Assembly (NCBI GenBank): GCA_913031405.1 | Contig: CAJWCX010000065.1 | Span: 1 to 6,814, forward strand | Reading direction: 5' to 3' | DNA: 6,814 bases | From: an uncultured Flavobacteriales bacterium | GTDB lineage: Bacteria; Bacteroidota; Bacteroidia; Flavobacteriales_D; Crocinitomicaceae | Part shown: positions 1 through 5,032 of the stretch, piece after piece | How positions within the stretch are numbered: the first letter of the stretch is position 1 | Layout: the number at the start of each line of letters is the position of its first letter | Made by a program: the position numbers and the translations under genes | Notes under the pieces: generated by a model | What the model saw: the letters and a program-made list of their open reading frames with translations, nothing else | Databases searched by the model: none | What the model was told of the DNA's origin: nothing

Positions 1-69
1 CTGTTTCATTTTCTGAGAAAAAGAAAAGGAGAATACAAGGACAAACAATATCGAAATTATGGTTTTCAT
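1..69 (-). CDS. Partial N-terminus of an exported protein (candidate PorT)
   Basis: An ATG at 67-69 on the minus strand opens 23 codons that run off the window edge. They read MKTIISILFVLVFSFSFSQK followed by Met-Lys-Gln. This is a textbook signal peptide: Lys at position 2, a hydrophobic core at about residues 4-17, and a Ser-Gln junction typical of Bacteroidota type I cleavage. The start lies 38 bases after the ubiE stop on the same strand, so it is probably the next gene of that operon. From memory, porT (an outer-membrane beta-barrel component of the type IX secretion system) often follows ubiE in Flavobacteriia, which would suit the T9SS cargo encoded at the other end of the window. The 23 visible residues cannot confirm PorT. 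Seen: signal peptide and position. Inferred: identity. Confidence 0.6.
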   Translation of the reverse strand, partial: MKTIISILFVLVFSFSFSQKMKQ

Positions 70-107
70 TATAGTGTTAACGTCGAGGGTTACGTGATGT
101 TGTATGT

Positions 108-836
108 TTATTTAATTCCGGTATAAATTGTTGCGATTCCTCCGGAAACTATAGATGATTTTACATTTTTGTAATTCAATTTGATTAAAATATTTTCAAA
201 ATGTTTTCCTTCGGGAAATGCCTCTACACTTTCGGGTAAATAAGCATAGGCTTTTTCATCCTTGGAAATACTCTTTCCAAGGATAGGGATGATATACTTG
301 GAATAGAAAGTAAAGCTCTGTTTGATCGGAAACCTCTTTGGTTTTGAAAATTCAAGAATCACGGCTTTTCCACCAGGCCTTAGAACACGAAGCATTTCTG
401 ATAAACCTTTTTCTAAGTTCTCGAAATTTCGAACTCCGAATCCAACAGTCAATCCGTCAAAATAATCATCCTCATACGGTAGGTTTTCTGAATCAGCTTG
501 TTTCATCGTAATGATATGGTCTAATTTCTTTTTGCGCATTTTATTTCTACCTACCTCAAGCATGCCATTGGATATATCTATACCTACAATTTCTTCAGGT
601 TGTAGTTTCATATTTGCAATTGCAAAATCTCCTGTACCTGTTGCTATATCAAGTATTTTTTTTGGGTTCACCTCTCGAAGTTCTTTTACGGCCTTCTTTC
701 TCCATATTCGATCTATCCCCAAAGATAAAAAGTGGTTTAGGAAATCATATTTAACAGAAATATTATCAAACATCTGTTCAACCTCTTCTTTTTTTGATTT
801 ATCGCTATTGTAAGGTTTGACCGTTTTCTGTGACAT
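108..836 (-). CDS. ubiE: Demethylmenaquinone methyltransferase UbiE/MenG
   Basis: SAM-dependent C-methyltransferase that converts demethylmenaquinone to menaquinone, the last step of menaquinone synthesis, in the cytoplasm at the membrane face. The 242-residue length is normal for the family. Visible landmarks are the N-terminal UbiE signature KYDFLNHFLSLGIDRIWR (residues 29-46), SAM motif I LDIATGTGD (62-70), an acidic residue after the second strand (GIDIS, Asp86), FGVRNFEN (133-140), and the second UbiE signature RVLRPGGKAVILEFSKP (150-166). Bacteroidota generally make menaquinone and not ubiquinone, so menG describes the role better than ubiE; that is family knowledge, not something visible here. 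It starts at an ATG 14 bases after the stop of the heptose kinase and is followed after 38 bases by another minus-strand gene, so it is an internal operon member. No Shine-Dalgarno sequence precedes it. An A7 run lies near the 5' end of the gene. Confidence 0.95.
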   Translation of the reverse strand: MSQKTVKPYNSDKSKKEEVEQMFDNISVKYDFLNHFLSLGIDRIWRKKAVKELREVNPKKILDIATGTGDFAIANMKLQPEEIVGIDISNGMLEVGRNKMRKKKLDHIITMKQADSENLPYEDDYFDGLTVGFGVRNFENLEKGLSEMLRVLRPGGKAVILEFSKPKRFPIKQSFTFYSKYIIPILGKSISKDEKAYAYLPESVEAFPEGKHFENILIKLNYKNVKSSIVSGGIATIYTGIK

Positions 837-850
837 GTTATTATAACACT

Positions 851-1840
851 TTAGGATACTAGAAGTTTGTCAACTTCTATTTTTAGTTCGTCAATATGGA
901 CACTCACTACACCTGGCTTTTCACAAACCATTCCTCCTGCAATATTTGAAATTTGAGCGATTTCACTTATTGATCCTCCTGATATTAGGCATAGCGTAGC
1001 CACTGCGATCACAGTATCACCAGCTCCTGAAACATCTGTTATTTCTCTTTTATGGGCACCGAAATGAACCGATTTAGAGTCGTCACAAATATAGATTCCG
1101 TGCTCTGATAAGGTGATCAGTGAAATCTGATGAGGTACGTTTTTTCTCAGGTTTGCTACGGCCTGTTCGAATTTTTTAGGTTCAGTAAGAAATGAAAATT
1201 CTGTATTTAACCCTTCTTTAAGCTCCTTTAAGTTTGGTTTAAACAATGTTAGTCCATGGAAGTCTTGAAAATGGTTCTTTTTCGGATCAGCTGTGATCGG
1301 AATTCCCATGTTCTGGGCCATGGATATGATTTTTTGAATGCTTTTGGTTCCCAGAACTCCTTTGTCATAGTCTTCAAGTATAATCGCATCGATAGGTTCT
1401 TTTAAAATAGATTCAATCTTTGATAAAAGTTCCATTTCATGAGTATAATTCAAGGGGTGTGTGTCTTCCGAATCGATTCTTAAAAGTTGCTGTTTTGATG
1501 ATATAACCCTAGTCTTTACCGTTGTTTTTCTTTTCGAACTCAATACGATACCCACTGTAGAAATTCCACGCTTATCGAATAAATCAATTAGTGTTTGTCC
1601 TTCGATATCCTTGCCGATTACAGAAGCAATTATGGGTTGCGCACCGAGGTATTTTAAGTTTAAGGCGACATTTCCTGCACCGCCAAGTCGATTTTCTTTT
1701 TTTTTCAATGAAATAATCGGTACAGGCGCTTCAGGACTAATTCTATTGACCTTACCCAAAACATAGGAATCAAGCATGACATCACCGATGACAAGGATTT
1801 TCTTGTTTTTAAATTGTTCAAAAAGAGTGTTGTACTTCAC
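851..1840 (-). CDS. rfaE1: D-glycero-beta-D-manno-heptose-7-phosphate kinase (RfaE1/HldA type)
   Basis: PfkB/ribokinase-fold sugar kinase whose closest recognisable family is the N-terminal kinase domain of HldE (RfaE). It phosphorylates heptose 7-phosphate at C1 on the way to ADP-heptose for lipopolysaccharide or glycoproteins. Diagnostic segments are GDVMLDSYVLGKVNRISPEA (residues 19-38), the glycine-rich LGGAGNVALNLKYLGA (52-67), DPKK (185-188), FKPNLKE (200-206), and the nucleotide/anion-hole motif DVSGAGD (269-275), with Asp275 as the expected catalytic base. At 329 residues it has only the kinase domain; the adenylyltransferase half of enterobacterial HldE is absent and would have to be encoded elsewhere. 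The start is GTG at 1838-1840, directly after the TAA of the upstream aminotransferase gene, which suggests translational coupling. Nine consecutive A residues (1697-1705) encode Lys46-48. The family assignment is firm; the exact sugar substrate is inferred. Confidence 0.9.
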   Translation of the reverse strand: MKYNTLFEQFKNKKILVIGDVMLDSYVLGKVNRISPEAPVPIISLKKKENRLGGAGNVALNLKYLGAQPIIASVIGKDIEGQTLIDLFDKRGISTVGIVLSSKRKTTVKTRVISSKQQLLRIDSEDTHPLNYTHEMELLSKIESILKEPIDAIILEDYDKGVLGTKSIQKIISMAQNMGIPITADPKKNHFQDFHGLTLFKPNLKELKEGLNTEFSFLTEPKKFEQAVANLRKNVPHQISLITLSEHGIYICDDSKSVHFGAHKREITDVSGAGDTVIAVATLCLISGGSISEIAQISNIAGGMVCEKPGVVSVHIDELKIEVDKLLVS

Positions 1841-3034
1841 TTATTTTAATTTTGACAAGGCTTGCTTAATTCTACGCATAGCTTCAATAAGAGTTTCTTC
1901 TGAAGCGGCATACGAAATTCTAAAGCACTTTGGATCACCAAAAGCGTCACCTGTAACCAATGCTACCAATGACTCCTCCAATAGATACAAACATAAATCA
2001 CTCGCGTTTTTAATGGTATAACCTTCATGACTTTTGCCAAAGTAGGTTGAACAATCGGGAAACACATAAAAGGCCCCCCCTGGATGATTGGTTTTTAAAC
2101 CAGGTATTTCTGCTAGGGCATTCAGAACAAGTGTTCTTCTCTCTTTAAACGCAGTAATCATATCTTTTAGTACACTAGGGTTCGCCTCCATAGCAGCTAT
2201 AGTAGCTTTTTGTGTAATACTACATGTGCCTGATGTAAATTGACCTTGTACCTTTGAGCACGCAGACGCTATTGATTTGGGTGCGCCAATGTATCCTAGT
2301 CTCCAACCTGTCATTGCCCAAGCTTTTGAAACACCATTTACGGTGATGACCTGCTCATAAACATCATCGAATTGAGCCAAACTCTCATGTTTTCCTTCAA
2401 AGTTAATGTGTTCATAGATTTCGTCACACATGACCATCAATGAGGGGTGCTTTTTGATGGCATTCGCTAAATCTCTTAGTTCCTCTCTGTTGTACACAGA
2501 TCCTGTCGGATTGCATGGAGTGGAGAAAATCATCAGCTTTGTTTTTGATGTAATTGCATTTGTAAGGTCTTCTCCCGAGATTTTAAAATCCTTTTCAATA
2601 CCCGCATTCACCATCACTGGAATACCTCCTGCAACTTTGACAATTTCAATATAGGAAACCCAATACGGGGCGGGTATGATGACCTCATCTCCAGGGTTTA
2701 TTAATGTTAATACGACATTCGCAATAGATTGTTTGGCTCCTGTCGATACCACAATTTGATCTGATCCGTAATCCAAATTGTTATCGCGTTTGAATTTTTT
2801 TGAAATACTATTGCGAAGATCATCATATCCTGGAACAGGCATGTATTTTGTAAAATTATTATCCATGGCCTCTGTTGCGGCATCTTTAATGAATTGGGGT
2901 GTATTAAAGTCAGGTTCACCCAACGATAATGAAATTACATCTTTTCCCCGTGCTTTCAGTTCGCGGCTTTTTCTAGACATAGCAATGGTTGCGGATTCCT
3001 CCATGGCAAGCAAACGATCAGATAATTCAATCAT
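1841..3034 (-). CDS. PLP-dependent class I/II aminotransferase (aspartate aminotransferase-like)
   Basis: Fold-type I pyridoxal-phosphate aminotransferase of the bacterial AspC (subgroup I-gamma) type, most likely transferring amino groups between aspartate or a related amino acid and 2-oxoglutarate in the cytoplasm. The 397 residues match the usual length. Visible key positions are the N-terminal SLSLGEPDFNTP segment (35-46), YMPVPGYDDLR (64-74), Asn175 in CNPTG (PLP O3' contact), DEIY with Asp204 (ring nitrogen) and Tyr207, the Schiff-base Lys237 in VNGVSKAWAMTGWRLGY, and the carboxylate-binding Arg372 in FRISYAAS. The ATG start has a perfect Bacteroidota -7 element just upstream (3053-3060). 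Its stop abuts the GTG of the heptose kinase gene with no spacer, so the two are probably one transcript. A G7 tract encodes the HPGGAF turn at residues 317-322. Substrate preference (Asp, aromatic, prephenate or other) cannot be read from the sequence, so I give no symbol. Confidence 0.92.
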   Translation of the reverse strand: MIELSDRLLAMEESATIAMSRKSRELKARGKDVISLSLGEPDFNTPQFIKDAATEAMDNNFTKYMPVPGYDDLRNSISKKFKRDNNLDYGSDQIVVSTGAKQSIANVVLTLINPGDEVIIPAPYWVSYIEIVKVAGGIPVMVNAGIEKDFKISGEDLTNAITSKTKLMIFSTPCNPTGSVYNREELRDLANAIKKHPSLMVMCDEIYEHINFEGKHESLAQFDDVYEQVITVNGVSKAWAMTGWRLGYIGAPKSIASACSKVQGQFTSGTCSITQKATIAAMEANPSVLKDMITAFKERRTLVLNALAEIPGLKTNHPGGAFYVFPDCSTYFGKSHEGYTIKNASDLCLYLLEESLVALVTGDAFGDPKCFRISYAASEETLIEAMRRIKQALSKLK

Positions 3035-3052
3035 AGAATGTTAATTTTGGCG

Positions 3053-3060
3053 CAAATTTA
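3053..3060 (-). promoter_or_regulatory. Putative -7 element of the aminotransferase operon promoter
   Basis: On the minus strand these bases read TAAATTTG, a perfect match to the Bacteroidota -7 consensus TAnnTTTG, and end 18 bases before the ATG. No TTTG at the expected -33 spacing is visible; the nearest one upstream (3096-3099) is about 35 bases away, which is too far. If used, it would start a short-leader transcript for the aminotransferase, heptose kinase, ubiE and the edge gene, separate from trmD. Confidence 0.45.
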
Positions 3061-3108
3061 ATCAATTTAAGGGTTGCACTTGATGTTATCACCTACAAAT
3101 CTCCATTC

Positions 3109-3786
3109 TTAATTGTCCAGAAGGTCAGGTCGACGCTTCTCTGTTCTTTCCAAGGCTTTTTGCTCTCTCCATTTTTCGATTTCAGGAAAATTTCCTGATA
3201 AAAGTATATCAGGGACCTTCCAACCTCTGTACTCTGGTGGACGTGTATATACTGGGGGTGATAGCAGATTGTCTTGGAAACTATCTGTAAGAGCTGATGT
3301 TTCATTGTTTAATACTCCAGGAAGTAAACGGATTATGGCGTCTGTGAGAATTGCAGCTGCAAGCTCTCCACCAGATAAAACATACGAACCAATGGATATT
3401 TCTCTTGTAATAAAATGTTCTCTAATGCGCTCATCTATACCCTTATAATGTCCACAAAGTATAATGAGGTTTTTTGTCAAAGACAGGTCATTGCATGTCT
3501 TTTGTTCAAGAATTGCACCATCCGGTGTCATAAAAATGATTTCATCGTATGTTCTTTCTTTCTTTAATTTTTCAATTAAAGTGACAATCGGCTCGATACT
3601 CATGACCATTCCTGCCCCTCCACCATATTGGTAGTCGTCTACATTTTTATGTTTATCTGTTGAATAATCACGAATATTATGAAGTCTTATTTCTACAAGT
3701 CCTTTGTCTTGGGCCCTTTTTAAAATGGAAGCAGAAAACGGACCGTCAAGCAGTTTTGGTAATACGGTTAGTATATCAATTCGCAT
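3109..3786 (-). CDS. trmD: tRNA (guanine37-N1)-methyltransferase TrmD
   Basis: SPOUT-class, SAM-dependent enzyme that methylates G37 next to the anticodon and so prevents +1 frameshifting. It is a dimeric cytoplasmic protein with a trefoil knot. I place the start at the ATG at 3784-3786, giving 225 residues that begin MRIDILTVLP, the conserved TrmD N-terminus. The open frame extends six codons further, to a TTG at 3802-3804, but those codons match nothing in the family. Visible motifs: DDYQYGGGAGMVM (50-62), TPDG (87-90), the knot segment CGHYKGIDER (111-120), SIGSYVLSGGE (131-141), Arg153 and Asp168 (in LTDSF), which correspond to the catalytic Arg154/Asp169 region of the E. coli enzyme, and SPPVYTRPPEYRGWKVPDIL (176-195). 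It stands first in the minus-strand block, 74 bases before the aminotransferase, and is not in the rpsP-rimM-trmD-rplS cluster of Proteobacteria and Firmicutes. Confidence 0.96.
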   Translation of the reverse strand: MRIDILTVLPKLLDGPFSASILKRAQDKGLVEIRLHNIRDYSTDKHKNVDDYQYGGGAGMVMSIEPIVTLIEKLKKERTYDEIIFMTPDGAILEQKTCNDLSLTKNLIILCGHYKGIDERIREHFITREISIGSYVLSGGELAAAILTDAIIRLLPGVLNNETSALTDSFQDNLLSPPVYTRPPEYRGWKVPDILLSGNFPEIEKWREQKALERTEKRRPDLLDN

Positions 3787-3795
3787 GATCAAAGG

Positions 3796-3872
3796 TAAAA
3801 ACAAAATACCATATACTCAGATTCAGGAAAATTGATAAATTATGGTTGCTTTGAATGGTATTTTTTGTTTTA
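3796..3872. repeat. Imperfect inverted repeat in the divergent trmD / hydrolase intergenic region
   Basis: The left arm at 3796-3812 reads taaaaacaaaataccat. Its reverse complement, atggtattttgttttta, closely matches the right arm at 3855-3872, atggtattttttgtttta. The first ten bases are identical and the right arm has two extra T residues. The arms are separated by 42 bases. Each arm, read outward, contains a T-rich TATTTT(TT)G string resembling the Bacteroidota -7 element, one facing trmD and one facing the hydrolase. It could be a pair of divergent promoter elements, an operator, or chance in AT-rich DNA. Confidence 0.4.
3802..3808 (-). promoter_or_regulatory. Possible -7-like element for trmD
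   Basis: On the minus strand these bases read TATTTTG, one base shorter than the Bacteroidota consensus TAnnTTTG, and end 15 bases before the chosen trmD ATG. No convincing -33 TTTG is visible. The call is weak and rests on position and composition. Confidence 0.22.
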
Positions 3873-3902
3873 GGTATATGTCAATTACTGATTTTATTAT
3901 CG

Positions 3903-3910
3903 TAATTTAG
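3903..3910 (+). promoter_or_regulatory. Possible -7-like element for the hydrolase operon
   Basis: TAATTTAG differs at one defined position from the Bacteroidota -7 consensus TAnnTTTG and lies 21 bases before the ATG of the PETase-like gene. No TTTG is present at the expected upstream spacing. An alternative -7-like string lies further upstream in the right arm of the inverted repeat (3859-3867). Confidence 0.22.
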
Positions 3911-3931
3911 GATTCAATAAAAAAGTGAGTT

Positions 3932-5032
3932 ATGCCGCGTTTTACGATTTTTGTTTTTGTCTTTTTATTTCAATTTAATTTCGAAGCCCAATGTGATGAC
4001 GTGACACTTGAATCTATAACAAATCCCGGACCATTCAATATAGCCATTCTAAAAGAGGGTGTAGACCCGATTCGTAATGGACCAGATTATGATGGCGCAA
4101 CCATTTATTACCCCTTGAATGGTGATCCTCCATATGCAGGTATTGCCATTGTTCCAGGATACTGCGGAGTAGAGACTGATATACAGGATTGGGGACCATT
4201 CTATGCATCTCATGGTATTATAGCCATTACATTAGGTACAAACGATCCTTGTGCAGATTGGCCGATCAATAGGGCAGGAGCATTGTTGGATGCGATTGTT
4301 ACTGTGAAAGAGGAAAATACTAGGTCTGGTTCACCTTTAGAGAATCAAATTGATATCAATCGATTTGCCGTTTCCGGATGGTCAATGGGAGGAGGAGGTT
4401 CTCAATTAGCGGCTTCTATGGATCCAAGTTTAAAAGCTATTATAGGATTATGTCCATGGCTTGATTTAAATGGTTTCGAACCGAGTGATTTAATTCATGA
4501 TGTTCCGGTTTTGATTTTTACGGGACAAAATGACGACATTGCCAATTCTGCAGAATATGGTTATATGCATTATCAAGGAACTCCTTCAAGTACAGATAAA
4601 CTCTATTTTGAAATTGAAAATGGCGGCCATGATGCGGCAAATGGGCCAGATTTTGCCGGAGGTGAAGCAGGCATTTATGCACTTTCTTGGTTGAAAAACT
4701 ATTTGCTTGAAGATCCTTGTTATTGTCAGTTTTTACAAGACACTCCGGTGAATTCTTCATCTTATGAAACCAATATTGAATGTCTTAGTACGGGTCTTTA
4801 TAATATGAGTAATACAATACAGCTAATCCGTCCTAATCCGTTCTCTGATTACATTGAATTGAATAATCTCGGTTCTAATTCAAGTTTTAAGATTACGACT
4901 GTAGATGGGAAACTTATTGATTCTGGTATTTTGATTCATGGATACAACAAAATTGAGTTTTCAGAGAAAAAGGCACAACAGTACTATTTAATCATTGACA
5001 ACCAGTCCTTCAAAATAATAGGGTCCGAGTGA
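3932..5032 (+). CDS. Secreted PETase/cutinase-like polyester hydrolase with T9SS sorting domain
   Basis: Alpha/beta-hydrolase of the dienelactone hydrolase/cutinase superfamily that closely resembles bacterial PET hydrolases; expected to cleave esters (polyester, cutin-like or acyl-glycerol) outside the cell. Residues 1-20 form a signal peptide ending in Glu-Ala-Gln. The catalytic domain spans about 25-268. Aligned by eye to IsPETase: oxyanion Tyr77 in IVPGYCG; nucleophile Ser151 and oxyanion Met152 in GWSMGGGGS; Trp176 in CPW (the mobile Trp185 position); Asp201 in GQNDDIA; His233 in ENGGHDAAN. The cysteines of the PETase-specific disulfide near Asp/His are absent, while Cys78 and Cys107 are extra. 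A Cys-rich stretch (263, 265, 284) leads to a type A T9SS domain at about 296-366, starting IRPNPFSDYIELNN and containing FKITTVDGKLIDSG. The ATG is fixed by an in-frame TGA two codons upstream. It overlaps the next gene by four bases. Family call is strong; activity on PET itself is inferred. Confidence 0.88.
   Translation: MPRFTIFVFVFLFQFNFEAQCDDVTLESITNPGPFNIAILKEGVDPIRNGPDYDGATIYYPLNGDPPYAGIAIVPGYCGVETDIQDWGPFYASHGIIAITLGTNDPCADWPINRAGALLDAIVTVKEENTRSGSPLENQIDINRFAVSGWSMGGGGSQLAASMDPSLKAIIGLCPWLDLNGFEPSDLIHDVPVLIFTGQNDDIANSAEYGYMHYQGTPSSTDKLYFEIENGGHDAANGPDFAGGEAGIYALSWLKNYLLEDPCYCQFLQDTPVNSSSYETNIECLSTGLYNMSNTIQLIRPNPFSDYIELNNLGSNSSFKITTVDGKLIDSGILIHGYNKIEFSEKKAQQYYLIIDNQSFKIIGSE
5029..5032 (+). 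promoter_or_regulatory. GTGA start-stop overlap coupling the two exported hydrolases
   Basis: The TGA stop of the PETase-like gene (5030-5032) shares bases with the GTG start of the carboxypeptidase gene (5029-5031). The GTG is the right start because it is followed at once by a complete signal peptide, whereas the next in-frame ATG (codon 27) would remove it. Four-base overlaps of this kind usually mean translational coupling within one transcript. Confidence 0.75.

Noticed and set aside
511..813. 100-codon open frame on the plus strand inside ubiE
   Set aside because: Antisense to a clearly conserved gene; the product is low-complexity Ser/Phe/Ile with no family resemblance.
1461..2021. 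Two plus-strand open frames opposite the heptose kinase and the aminotransferase end
   Set aside because: Both are antisense to conserved coding sequence and show no recognisable domain or leader.
2430..3044. Further open frames on both strands within the aminotransferase gene
   Set aside because: The aminotransferase has all its catalytic residues in one frame, so these are out-of-frame or antisense readings.
3093..3448. Open frames overlapping trmD on both strands
   Set aside because: They are shadows of the TrmD frame, which carries the complete SPOUT motifs.
3787..3804. Longer trmD start at TTG 3802-3804
   Set aside because: The six extra codons precede the conserved MRIDILTVLP N-terminus, and ATG at 3784-3786 is the better start.
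3987..3996. Possible lipoprotein cysteine (Cys21) after the signal peptide of the PETase-like protein
   Set aside because: The preceding residues Glu-Ala-Gln do not form a lipobox, and a T9SS sorting domain already explains its export.
4518..4760. Minus-strand open frame inside the PETase-like gene
   Set aside because: It lies opposite the Asp/His part of the catalytic domain and has no independent support.
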